A stretch of 46,398 bases of DNA from CAYHYG01 sp964360835 (GTDB lineage: Bacteria > Patescibacteriota > Patescibacteriia > UBA1558 > 2-01-FULL-52-15), in contig CAYHYG010000005.1 of NCBI GenBank assembly GCA_964360835.1, positions 1 to 46,398 on the forward strand, written 5' to 3'. Position numbers and translations under genes: made by a program. How positions within the stretch are numbered: position 1 is the first letter of the stretch; each line of letters starts with the position of its first letter. The notes under the pieces are model-generated. The model was not told where the DNA came from, searched no databases, and saw nothing but the letters and a program-made list of their open reading frames with translations. Below, piece after piece: positions 16,301 through 23,494 of this stretch.

Positions 16301-16892
16301 TAGATTTATTACTAAGAGTGGCAAGGTCATAAATTGTCTTGAAGCAAACTACGGTCACTGGGGTAATATAAGTGACTTTTTGGCGCAGAAAATATGTCAG
16401 TTACATGCAGCCGAAGTTTTACATATAGGGAAGGTCGGCGCCTTAAAGTCCCCAAACGAAGTATATACAAGAATATACATACCTAAGTCATTTGTCATAG
16501 GAAGACGGAATGAGATTATGAGTATAGGTTCTAGAATAAGTAATTCTATGGAGTATATTAAGGAATACTCTTCCTTAGCTCACGTTTCCATATCCACAAC
16601 AATGGAAGAAACATTTGCCCAACGTGAAAAGTTCTCTAAAAAAAAGATTGACACTGTAGACATCGAATCTTCAAAAATTGCCCGAGCAGTTGCTCTGTAT
16701 AATTTAGCTAATAAAACCAAAGTAAAGTTCGGAGCGATACATTTTTCTTCGGATTATTTGAAGAAGTTTGGAGAAGATAATCAGAGAGCAGGTGTTGACT
16801 TATCAACCGATAGAGAGAATTTAAGACACAAAAAGCATAGTATTCTGGTTGAAATATATTTTATAATAAAAAAACATATTTTAGAAAAATGA
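13356..16892 (+). CDS. Giant fusion: zeta-toxin-like kinase, Fic, Nudix, nucleoside-phosphorylase-like; island gene 3
   Basis: 1178 residues, soluble. Residues 1-180 match nothing I know. At 185-370 is a zeta-toxin-like P-loop kinase: Walker A GSVASGKSS (192-200), LNTDTVKRQ with the likely catalytic Asp, then a helix and VIDKRM. At about 455-640 is a Fic fold with HIFVDGCGR (576-584), matching HxFxDGxGR but with Cys for the usual Asn. At about 655-790 is Nudix with a complete box GX5EX7REUXEEXGU (691-713). From about 880 to the end it resembles nucleoside phosphorylases: GKVGAL (1025-1030), VDIESSKIA (1101 on) and HFSSD. The start ATG overlaps the HAD stop (TGATG). Codon use is AT-rich with many AGA/AUA codons, unlike the flanks. 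The fusion and its role are inferred. Confidence 0.8.
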   Translation: MFFMNVLSAKDKISQFNQKGDASILVSLLSTHNLDIKNTVRFINAYVDRKFLKSLIFQPLKVNEKCLVFINSSLEIEVIKTDIISLKKILNQIKLYDKENHQGGVSSITLRSILLSIAKSELKSYDVFTNLDTYDIDKVTLRRCLNDERNWVIERAQTHNILIRQCYKSVETLSQKMLGSKELGRGIYCVRGSVASGKSSFIERTLHQNIKTLKTFDRVLNTDTVKRQLILNTSNVMGQALSGYLFHEEASIIGDKILKLIRKSNLGYVIDKRMHDAADLDELLADATQRKLFATIFDLKVDFITSALRVLERTGIYPSDPTPDFSTLYKSYRTIEDGRLSFFEKSIGSKWVKNYSTVLMNSNGHPVVTSLKRNYKVNRKNIARESEARYIASAESLKGTVLSNQETLKSSLDTHSRRSYTPFFSKEKYLHKLLRNIENTSRTFSGELNVSASKDKPLLVNLFMPKRCLADTTRNNVIQAFNFVYDNKNLLLLSPQVLQEFIDQIAMMVNQGIVTDEKLILRGGSNSQKYFYVDTRYLKRFYNSFVNQLYEKINSPKNNPVDLAAWIEWNIDFCGHIFVDGCGRVAKILSTWLLMRNNSDLPNYCNGQDGFESVRESYRKRFALESKVKLRVPTDTKKFHAFLSYYGRLFDPKETYKVLASGGLVYNSTGQFLILQTSKGKDYGKWVIPGGKLGINETPIEAFVREIFEETGLTVSHISLLGLRDYTAKSGNHYHFYDYTSIVVEDKRIRINGESITFKWITRDQISSFKFTDSIANFISKYFVFGHPEIYSKVIMVPEKNLDVPYQDDHTMTISLEKYIQSKLPVEMIKSRIKEIDRVEVHGIYPDLKILNELTLRFNITEVIHFSKQKADNSNSLRPMFLVAESDSKKILVCCVTPGRDLLIHYASMLKYYLRDLLIPVRAYAYPLAEKSIDKWTGLDDKIIIKHDVVILGYSTFLKNQFEKDSDFSTLSTYQNKYYSSTRFITKSGKVINCLEANYGHWGNISDFLAQKICQLHAAEVLHIGKVGALKSPNEVYTRIYIPKSFVIGRRNEIMSIGSRISNSMEYIKEYSSLAHVSISTTMEETFAQREKFSKKKIDTVDIESSKIARAVALYNLANKTKVKFGAIHFSSDYLKKFGEDNQRAGVDLSTDRENLRHKKHSILVEIYFIIKKHILEK

Positions 16893-17087
16893 TCAGTCGT
16901 AATTGAGTAGGTAGGTTTCCTGGGTTTTCTAATAAAGTATTTTTTGGGACAGTATTATGTCTCAAGTTGCAAAAATGTGACAAGGTCTGCATTGTGTCTC
17001 ATTTTGTCTTCAAAACCGCGTCTTGACCTCTTTAATTGAGCTCACGCCTATACCCTGCCTGTTAAAGGTAGGTGAGAGAAGAGAAGG

Positions 17088-17116
17088 TTGCTTCTTTTTT
17101 CCGTACTCGCTAAACT
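17088..17116 (+). promoter_or_regulatory. Promoter of dnaG-rpoD
   Basis: TTGCTT (17088-17093), 17-nt spacer, TAAACT (17111-17116), then ATG 8 nt later with no SD. Confidence 0.55.
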
Positions 17117-17124
17117 ACGCCCAT

Positions 17125-18912
17125 ATGACACCCATAGAAGAAATAAAGTCCCATCTGGATATTGTCGAGGTTATCAAGGATTACATACCCCTGAAACAAG
17201 CCGGGACCAATTGGAAAGCCAATTGTCCTTTTCATCAGGAGAAATCTCCTTCTTTTATGGTGTCCAAGGATAAGCAGATCTGGCACTGTTTTGGCTGTCA
17301 TGAAGGCGGGGACGTTATCTCCTTTGTGCAAAAGATTGAAGGATTGAGCTTTGGCGAGACACTAGGCCATCTGGCGCTGAAGGCTGGAGTGACCTTGAGT
17401 CAGATGCCACAGGATTACTCCAGTGGCGACAAAGATAATTTACGTAAATTAAATCAGCTAGCTCAGGATGTCTGGCAGAAACAATTATGGACCGACACTG
17501 CGGAAGCCAAGAAGACTTTGGCTTACCTAAAAAAGCGCGGTCTCGAGGACTCGACGGTTAAGGATTGGAACCTTGGCTTATCTGCCAATGAATGGGAAGG
17601 GTTGTCCCATTTATTACTAGAAAAATATTCTCGTTCATCGGTCACCACTTCTGGCCTGGTTATAGAAAAGGAAGGCAAAATTTTTGATCGTTTCCGTCGG
17701 CGTCTGATGTTTCCTATTGCGGATATTCAGGGTACTGTCGTAGCCTTCACAGCTCGGACGCTCCAAGGCATTGCCTATGATGAGGAAGATATTGGTGGCA
17801 AATACGTAAATTCGCCGCAGACAGCGCTCTACAATAAGAGTTCAGTTTTGTATGGTTTACATTTTGCCAAGCAAGAAATTCGTCGCCTGGATTATGTCAT
17901 AGTGGTCGAGGGCAATCTTGACGTCATCATGTCGCATCAGGCCGGCGTCAAGAATGTGGTGGCAGTGTCGGGCACGGCGTTGACCGCTGATCAGCTGAGA
18001 TTATTGAAACGTTTTACCAATAATATTGTATTAGCTTTTGACGCCGATCAAGCAGGTTCGCAGGCGATCTACAAAAGCGGACTGGTGACGGCCGGACAAT
18101 TTGATATGAACGTCAAAGTTTTGCTTTTGTCCGGCGCCAAAGACCCAGCCGAGATAGTTCAGCATGATCCGGAGGAGTGGAAAGCCATATTGAAGGAGAC
18201 AATTCCTTTGGCAGACTTTTATTACCAGGAAATATTGAAACGGGTACATCTCAGTCGGGCTGACCACAAGAAAATTGCGGCCAATAAAATATTGCAGATC
18301 ATTGTGGCCTTGGGAAATTCTATCGAGCAGGATCATTACGTGCAAAAGCTAGCCGCCGATTTGCAGATCTCAGTCCAGTTGCTGTGGAAGCAGCTGGAGT
18401 CACTGCAGCAGCAAACACCGGCGCCCGCAGCAATTGAACCAACATCAGATCAGTCCGGACGCCAAGATCCCTTCGCCATCTGGACCGAAGCATTGCTGGC
18501 TTTGCTGGCTAGACAGTCTGAGTATCTACCGCGGATTATCGATGCCGTGGAGCCGGAGCACATTCACGAAAGTTACCAGCCCCTTTACAAACAAATAATT
18601 ATTCATTATACTAAGGAACAATCGACTGACCTGCAAAGCCTTGTAACATATTTAGACTCTGAACAAGCTCATCTCTGGAGCTCAGTAGTCCATCGGGCCG
18701 AATTGCAATATCAGTCTCTAAGTGAGAAGGAACTCGAACGTGAGTTTCATAATTTACATAAGCGTATTAGAATGCGCTGGTTGAAGGAGCGTATGCACGG
18801 TATTACGCAGAGCATGGAATCAGCCGAGCTGGCCGGGGACCAAGAGTCGTTATCCCGCCTGACTTTGGAATTCAATGAGCTGAGTAAACAGCTGTCGCTA
18901 CTCCTTTCATAA
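17125..18912 (+). CDS. dnaG: DNA primase DnaG
   Basis: DnaG makes RNA primers at the replication fork. The 595-residue protein has a CHC2 zinc finger (C34, H37, C55, C58), a catalytic core and TOPRIM domain with VVEGNLDVI (E262) and AFDADQAG (D306, D308), and a C-terminal DnaB-binding helical domain from about 440. ATG 17125 gives the normal start MTPIEEIKSHLDIVEVI; the upstream extension in frame (from 17023) has no family support. rpoD follows after 3 nt, recreating the dnaG-rpoD macromolecular synthesis operon without rpsU. Confidence 0.97.
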   Translation: MTPIEEIKSHLDIVEVIKDYIPLKQAGTNWKANCPFHQEKSPSFMVSKDKQIWHCFGCHEGGDVISFVQKIEGLSFGETLGHLALKAGVTLSQMPQDYSSGDKDNLRKLNQLAQDVWQKQLWTDTAEAKKTLAYLKKRGLEDSTVKDWNLGLSANEWEGLSHLLLEKYSRSSVTTSGLVIEKEGKIFDRFRRRLMFPIADIQGTVVAFTARTLQGIAYDEEDIGGKYVNSPQTALYNKSSVLYGLHFAKQEIRRLDYVIVVEGNLDVIMSHQAGVKNVVAVSGTALTADQLRLLKRFTNNIVLAFDADQAGSQAIYKSGLVTAGQFDMNVKVLLLSGAKDPAEIVQHDPEEWKAILKETIPLADFYYQEILKRVHLSRADHKKIAANKILQIIVALGNSIEQDHYVQKLAADLQISVQLLWKQLESLQQQTPAPAAIEPTSDQSGRQDPFAIWTEALLALLARQSEYLPRIIDAVEPEHIHESYQPLYKQIIIHYTKEQSTDLQSLVTYLDSEQAHLWSSVVHRAELQYQSLSEKELEREFHNLHKRIRMRWLKERMHGITQSMESAELAGDQESLSRLTLEFNELSKQLSLLLS

Positions 18913-18915
18913 TAT

Positions 18916-20151
18916 ATGGCTATATCAAAGAAGAAGAAACAAGTAACCAAAAAAACTCTTCGCCGCCCATCGGTCACGGCCAAGAAAAAAAGCAAGAAAA
19001 TTTCTAAGCCAAAAGTCAAAGCCAAGCGACAGGTAGAGCCTCGTCGTAAGTTTAGGCTTGATCCTTTGGTAATACTGCAGTTGGAACAGAAAGCCCGTTC
19101 GCGCGGATTTCTGACCGAAGATGAATCATTGCGCATTTTTGTTGAGTTAGAAGAAAATGTTCCCGAGTTCGAAGAAATGTTGGATCGGTTGGAGGAAGCT
19201 GGTGTTCAGGTGGTTTCCACGGAAGGCAATATTCTGGATCTGACCAGCGGCAAGAAGTCCGAAAGCATTCTGACTTCAGCTGGTATTACCAGCGATAAGA
19301 AGCGTACTGACCTGACTGATATTTCCGCTGATTCAATTCAGATGTATCTACGTGAGATCGGTAAAGTTCCTTTGTTGACACCTGATGAGGAAATCATGTA
19401 CGCCAAACGTAAAGAAAAAGGCGATATGGAAGCTCGTCGTAAGCTGGTGGAATCTAACTTACGTTTAGTGGTCAGCATCGCCAAGAAATTTACCGGACGT
19501 TCTCTGACATTGTTGGATTTGATTCAAGAAGGAAATATTGGTTTATTCCGAGCGGTTGATAAGTTTGATTATCGCAAAGGCTACAAATTCTCTACCTACG
19601 CCACCTGGTGGATTCGTCAGGCCGTGACGCGTGCTCTAGCAGATCAATCTCGCACGATTCGTATTCCGGTGCATATGGTAGAAACGATCAACCGCTTTCA
19701 GCAGGTACAGCGTCGATTAATTCAGGATTTGGGACGCGAACCATTGCCAGAGGAAATTGCCTCAGAAATGGGTGAGGAGCTGGATAAGATTCGTCACATT
19801 ATCAAGATTTCTCAAGAAACAGTTTCTCTGGAAACCTCTGTCGGTGATGATGGTGATGATAATGATAGCACCTTGGGCGACTTCATCGAAGATGTCAAAA
19901 CTATTTCTCCTGACCGCGTGGCTGCCCTGCAACTGCTCAAAAATCATGTTACCTCGATTATCAAGGATCTCAGCCCGCGCGAACAGCGTATCCTAGAAAT
20001 GCGCTTTGGACTCAGTGATGGTATCGCTCATACTCTCGAGGAAGTAGGCCAAGAGTTCGGCGTTACTCGAGAACGTATCCGTCAGATCGAAGCCAAAGCT
20101 CTGGAAAAGATTGTCCAGCATCAGAGTATGAGGAAGCTCAAAGACTATTAA
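18916..20151 (+). CDS. rpoD: Primary sigma factor RpoD
   Basis: The 411-residue housekeeping sigma-70 has a very basic 45-residue N-terminal tail, a region 1.1-like domain (about 48-105), region 1.2 (SIQMYLREIGKVPLLTPDEE, 140-159), regions 2.1-2.4 including DLIQEGNIGLFRAVDKFDYR and TYATWWIRQAVTRAL (about 201-241), region 3, and region 4.2 with the HTH LEEVGQEFGVTRERIRQIE near the C-terminus. It is the factor expected to read the TTGACA/TATAAT promoters seen throughout the window. Three nt separate it from dnaG; an intrinsic terminator follows. Confidence 0.97.
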   Translation: MAISKKKKQVTKKTLRRPSVTAKKKSKKISKPKVKAKRQVEPRRKFRLDPLVILQLEQKARSRGFLTEDESLRIFVELEENVPEFEEMLDRLEEAGVQVVSTEGNILDLTSGKKSESILTSAGITSDKKRTDLTDISADSIQMYLREIGKVPLLTPDEEIMYAKRKEKGDMEARRKLVESNLRLVVSIAKKFTGRSLTLLDLIQEGNIGLFRAVDKFDYRKGYKFSTYATWWIRQAVTRALADQSRTIRIPVHMVETINRFQQVQRRLIQDLGREPLPEEIASEMGEELDKIRHIIKISQETVSLETSVGDDGDDNDSTLGDFIEDVKTISPDRVAALQLLKNHVTSIIKDLSPREQRILEMRFGLSDGIAHTLEEVGQEFGVTRERIRQIEAKALEKIVQHQSMRKLKDY

Positions 20152-20207
20152 AATAGCGAGTGGCCTGCCCGCTTCGACAAAGCAAAGCGAGGCGAGTGGC
20201 TAGTAAT

Positions 20208-20240
20208 AAAAAAGACTCTTGTGAAAGCGGGAGTTTTTTA
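20208..20240 (+). terminator. Terminator of dnaG-rpoD
   Basis: AAAAAAGACTC pairs partly with GGGAGTTTTTT and ends in a T-run. Confidence 0.65.
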
Positions 20241-20250
20241 ATTTGCAACC

Positions 20251-20279
20251 TTGACATATATAGCTTCGTAATGCATACT
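20251..20279 (+). promoter_or_regulatory. Promoter of the tRNA-fMet gene
   Basis: TTGACA (20251-20256), 17-nt spacer, CATACT (20274-20279); the tRNA starts 32 nt later. Confidence 0.7.
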
Positions 20280-20310
20280 AGACAAGCTGAAATATTTCAG
20301 TTACTTGTGA

Positions 20311-20387
20311 TGCGGGGTAGAGCAGCCTGGCAGCTCGTTTGGCTCATAACCAAAAGGTCGCTGGTTCAAATCCAGCCCCCGCTACCA
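20311..20387 (+). tRNA. Initiator tRNA-fMet(CAT)
   Basis: Sequence begins TGCGGGGTAGAGCAGCCTGG and ends CCCCCGCTACCA. The unpaired first base, the D-arm and the T-arm GGTTCAAATCC match initiator tRNAs. The anticodon stem is TTTGG/CCAAA, so only two of the classical three G-C pairs remain next to the CAT loop. Confidence 0.92.
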
Positions 20388-20519
20388 TTCGATTCGGCCT
20401 TCGTCAGACATCGGCCTCTCTCATGGTCTACGACCACTCCTTTCTAACTCAATCATTTATTCTAGAGAATCGAATGTCCTGAGCGAAGCCACGTCAGATG
20501 TGGCGAAGTCGAAGGACAA
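20388..20519 (+). repeat. tRNA-linked palindromic repeat block
   Basis: ATTCGATTCG near 20387 is mirrored by GAATCGAATG near 20465. The interior GGTCTACGACCAC and the flanking TGTCCTGAGCGAAGCC are shared with the block after tRNA-Leu(CAA). GCCACGTcagATGTGGC and GTCGAAGGACA close further hairpins. Confidence 0.75.
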
Positions 20520-20526
20520 CAATCAA

Positions 20527-20603
20527 GGCGGCGTAGCTCAGTTAGTTAGAGCGTGGGACTCATAAGCCCGAGGTCAGTGGTGCAATTCCACTCGCCGCTA
20601 CCA
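20527..20603 (+). tRNA. tRNA-Met(CAT), elongator type
   Basis: Acceptor GGCGGCG pairs with CGCCGCT (G1-U72 wobble), discriminator A, CCA encoded; the loop CTCATAA gives CAT. The body GGCGGCGTAGCTCAGTTAGT matches elongator tRNA-Met. Oddities: an A-G mismatch at the top of the anticodon stem and a T-loop TGCAATT with G at position 55. tRNA-Ile(CAT) cannot be fully excluded. Confidence 0.8.
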
Positions 20604-20690
20604 CTCGACTCGTCGTCGTTTCACTCCTCCTCGCTCGTGGTTTCGGCTAACGCCTCAACCAGAATTAACGCAGACCAAGTGTCTGTTTTT

Positions 20691-21035
20691 TTAATATTCT
20701 CGCAGATAAGCCGCCAGCAAACTGCGATGGCATTTCATCCCATCTTTACTATGCCCGATCAATGTAACTGATTTATTTCTTGCCACCTTTTTTATGGTTT
20801 CCAAAAGTGATTGGAGTTCAGTCTGTTGTAGCTGCAGTTTATATCGTTCTGAAAATGTATCCCAAATATAATTCTGACCGTTCCAATTTTTGACCAACTC
20901 CAATGGACTGCCTAACTCCGGAAACCATAGGTCAAAAAAACCAAGCTCTGCTTGTTTGGGATAGTAGCTGGAGACCAAAATTCTCAAGCCATCAACATCT
21001 TCACGTGACTCATGTACTGATTTTGTCTTGATCAT
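20691..21035 (-). CDS. DUF488 family protein
   Basis: The 114-residue protein fits DUF488: an N-terminal VDGLRILVSSYYPKQ, a middle PELGSPLELVKNWNGQ, an F..RY segment (FSERYKLQL) and a C-terminal NKSVTLIGHSKDGMKCHRSLL. Members are small soluble proteins of unknown function, some near nucleotide or redox genes. The conserved Arg-Leu-Trp-Pro usually seen after ILV is here SSYYPK, a divergence. It is the last gene of the lipid operon and overlaps pgsA by 26 nt. Confidence 0.72.
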   Translation of the reverse strand: MIKTKSVHESREDVDGLRILVSSYYPKQAELGFFDLWFPELGSPLELVKNWNGQNYIWDTFSERYKLQLQQTELQSLLETIKKVARNKSVTLIGHSKDGMKCHRSLLAAYLREY

Positions 21036-21618
21036 GGGAGTCTGGAGCTATATGCTTGGCTATACTGGCGCTTGATAAGACAATGGCAATGAGAGCTAAG
21101 ATAGTAGCAATCATAGCCGTAGCTTCTGTCTGCGGCGAGACAAACATAAAGAGTACGAGGATTACTTGAACAGTAAATTTGTATTTACCAAAAATATTTG
21201 CCCCCAGAGATCGTTTTTGACCCAGTGCCTCAAAAATTGGTTTTAAAATCATGCTCATAATTATCAGAAGAATTTCCAGACCAACAATACAGATAATGAG
21301 AAGCCAGGGCAGGAAATAGGCTCCAAGTAGAATTATGACCGGCAAGGCAATGAGCTTGTCGGCTAGAGGATCAAGTAGTTTGCCTAGAGTGGTGATGCGC
21401 TTGGTCAGACGCGCCAGCGGACCATCAAGATAATCCAGTAGAGCGGCAAAAATAAAGACTATCAAAGCCCACCAGCGTTGATCCATTTGTAGGAGATAGA
21501 TGAGTGGTATGGCCAGAACGACGCGTGACCAGCTTAACATTTGCGGGCTGACCCACCTAGGAAACCAGCGAACAATGGAGATTGCTAGCCGTTCTTTGTG
21601 GCGATAGACAAGGCTCAT
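21010..21618 (-). CDS. pgsA: CDP-alcohol phosphatidyltransferase, PgsA-like
   Basis: The 202-residue membrane enzyme carries the complete CDP-alcohol phosphotransferase motif DX2DGX2ARX8GX3DX3D (D62, D65, G66, A69, R70, G79, D83, D87). It would condense CDP-diacylglycerol with glycerol-3-phosphate, or a similar alcohol, to a phosphatidyl phosphate. Four or more hydrophobic helices follow. The neighbouring PgpA, which removes the phosphate from PGP, favours the PgsA assignment over other family members. Its ATG overlaps the pgpA stop by 4 nt. Confidence 0.87.
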   Translation of the reverse strand: MSLVYRHKERLAISIVRWFPRWVSPQMLSWSRVVLAIPLIYLLQMDQRWWALIVFIFAALLDYLDGPLARLTKRITTLGKLLDPLADKLIALPVIILLGAYFLPWLLIICIVGLEILLIIMSMILKPIFEALGQKRSLGANIFGKYKFTVQVILVLFMFVSPQTEATAMIATILALIAIVLSSASIAKHIAPDSHDQDKIST

Positions 21619-22061
21619 AGTATTGGTAGGAAGCTGACAATGATAATGGTAACAGCGGCAGCGGCCAGATCATCCAAAATAATACCCCAGACGCCAGGAA
21701 TTTTTTCTATTTTCCGTATACCGAAAGGTTTAAAAATATCCAAGAGACGAAAGATAATAAAAGCGCTCAGGTAATGGTACCAGACCGGTGGCAAGGAGCC
21801 TATAATCAGCAGACAGGCCAAGATTTCATCACCAACAATTTCTGGAAGGTCACGATACTGTTGATTGCGACTATAGAGCACCGTGGCCCAGAGAACGATG
21901 ATGATGAGTACAAGGTAGAGGAGGACTTCGGGCGTTGAAGTTAAGCGAGTAGCGATGAAAAACCAGAAAAGGAATGGTGCGGCGCTGGCCATAGTGCCAG
22001 GCATAGGCAGACGACCGAGACCAGCACCAGTGGCTATGAAACGAGCGAGTCTATTATTCAT
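21615..22061 (-). CDS. pgpA: Phosphatidylglycerophosphatase A
   Basis: The 148-residue membrane protein shows the PgpA pattern: FIATGAGLGRLPMPGTMAS at the N-terminus, EIVGDEILA in the middle (the acidic catalytic segment, with Gly where DE-V usually stands) and IPGVWGIILDDLAAA at the C-terminus. It dephosphorylates PGP to phosphatidylglycerol, directly after PgsA. Overlaps of 4 nt with pgsA and 8 nt with the lipid kinase gene indicate one tightly coupled operon. Confidence 0.9.
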   Translation of the reverse strand: MNNRLARFIATGAGLGRLPMPGTMASAAPFLFWFFIATRLTSTPEVLLYLVLIIIVLWATVLYSRNQQYRDLPEIVGDEILACLLIIGSLPPVWYHYLSAFIIFRLLDIFKPFGIRKIEKIPGVWGIILDDLAAAAVTIIIVSFLPIL

Positions 22062-22935
22062 TGGATGCTTTGATAACAGTTAGACGCTTAGGTAGAACCT
22101 CGATTGAAAGTTGTGAGCCAGTGGCTACAATATAATCACCATCAATCTGCGGTAGACCGAGCCCTTTCATTTCAATCGAAAATTTACTACCTTCGGTCAC
22201 CAGCAGGTGACGCGCAGGTTTATGATGAAAGTAGTAATAATAAAAAGCTGGAAATAAGGACCAAAAGTTTTTGTTGGTGACGACAGTCAGCTCAAATTTG
22301 CCATCACTGAGATCATGCTTGCGTTTGGTGCGTAGGCTAAAGAGGCGAGAAGTGTTGACGATAAATAAACTATGTCCGGAAATATCGTATTGTTGACCAT
22401 CAACCGTAAAGTGAAAATGTAGCTGTCGTATCTTCCGATGGAGGAAAAATGATAGCAAGTAACCGAAGAAGCCAAAATAGGTTTTCATACGGCTATCGGC
22501 AGCGATAATACGCTCAGCCACATAGCCTAGAGCGAAGGCATCCAGGAAGTAATATTTACCGTTGATCAAACCGACGTCAATTTTTAATTTTTGTCCTGTA
22601 TGAATGAGACGTAATGCTTGGTGAATATTGCGCGGCAAGCCCAGACTTTGGGCTAGCATATTAGCCGAGCCGATAGGTACTACGGCCAAAGGGATGTCGT
22701 GCTTATCATTTAGTAAGAAGGTAGCAACTTCTCTAATGGTACCGTCGCCACCGGCTACAATAATCGTTTCATAATTCCATTCACGTTCAATCTTTTTTTC
22801 GCGTTTAAAATACTCATGAGTCATGAATTCTAGATTGTAACGTTGACGAGGAAACTCTTTTTTTATTAATCGTGTCAATCGACGATGACGACGACGGCCT
22901 GCGATGGGATTGTATATGACGAGTATTTTTTTCAT
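22054..22935 (-). CDS. Diacylglycerol kinase family lipid kinase (DgkB/YegS-like)
   Basis: The 293-residue protein has the DAGK catalytic pattern: an N-terminal LVIYNPIAGRRR, the nucleotide loop IIVAGGDGTIREVA at about residues 58-71, and PIGSANMLAQSLGLP (commonly GTANDxA). The C-terminal beta-sandwich half includes DVGLINGKYYFLDAFALG. It would phosphorylate diacylglycerol or another lipid alcohol to feed phosphatidic acid into the CDP-lipid route encoded by its neighbours. It is separated from the CarS-like gene by one base. Confidence 0.87.
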   Translation of the reverse strand: MKKILVIYNPIAGRRRHRRLTRLIKKEFPRQRYNLEFMTHEYFKREKKIEREWNYETIIVAGGDGTIREVATFLLNDKHDIPLAVVPIGSANMLAQSLGLPRNIHQALRLIHTGQKLKIDVGLINGKYYFLDAFALGYVAERIIAADSRMKTYFGFFGYLLSFFLHRKIRQLHFHFTVDGQQYDISGHSLFIVNTSRLFSLRTKRKHDLSDGKFELTVVTNKNFWSLFPAFYYYYFHHKPARHLLVTEGSKFSIEMKGLGLPQIDGDYIVATGSQLSIEVLPKRLTVIKASNE

Positions 22936-22936
22936 A

Positions 22937-23494
22937 TTACCACCAAACTTTTTTTATTTTTAGCCAATAGCCGGCAATATTGGTAATGGGGTGTAAGATT
23001 AAGGTAATAATCAAGGAAAGCCATATGAGCCAAGCAGATATGGGGTTTATGAGTGAAATAATCAGCAGATAGCCCAAAATAAAATCAACTTGATCAAATA
23101 TTGGCCACGGCTGTCCGGAGTTAATTTTAAATCTGCGTTTGAAAAAACTTTTGATCACGTCACCGCCGAGGGCGCCGATAGCACTGAGGATAGCTACGAT
23201 GAAGAAAGAATTTTTTTGATAATCAATCATGGTCCATGACTCCAGCCAGCCTGACCACTGTAGGTATGATTGAATACCACAGATAATCAGCGCAGCTAGA
23301 AAGCCACTGATCAGGCCTCGCCAGGTTTTGCCAGAGCCCAGGAGTCGCTGACCCCAGAGACTATGGCCGCCATCTATTGGTCGGTTCAAGTCTGGCCAGA
23401 GACCTAGTCGCATGATTATGACCGGTGTCATATTGGCAAAGTAGGCTGGCGCCAGAAAATAGATAGTGGCCAAAATTAGATTAAGATCTATCAT
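22937..23494 (-). CDS. CarS-like CDP-lipid synthase
   Basis: The 185-residue polytopic protein has the CarS (DUF46) signature: APAYFANMTPVI, a PIDGG loop, GSGKTWRGLISG (the KTxRG motif), GALGGDVIKSFFKRR and a DQVDFILGY acidic motif. CarS makes CDP-archaeol in archaea; bacterial homologues are thought to make CDP-lipids such as CDP-diacylglycerol. Its place between a lipid kinase and PgsA/PgpA fits the missing CdsA step. Which lipid it activates cannot be read from sequence. Its ATG overlaps the end of the glycosyltransferase gene by 14 nt. Confidence 0.83.
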   Translation of the reverse strand: MIDLNLILATIYFLAPAYFANMTPVIIMRLGLWPDLNRPIDGGHSLWGQRLLGSGKTWRGLISGFLAALIICGIQSYLQWSGWLESWTMIDYQKNSFFIVAILSAIGALGGDVIKSFFKRRFKINSGQPWPIFDQVDFILGYLLIISLINPISAWLIWLSLIITLILHPITNIAGYWLKIKKVWW

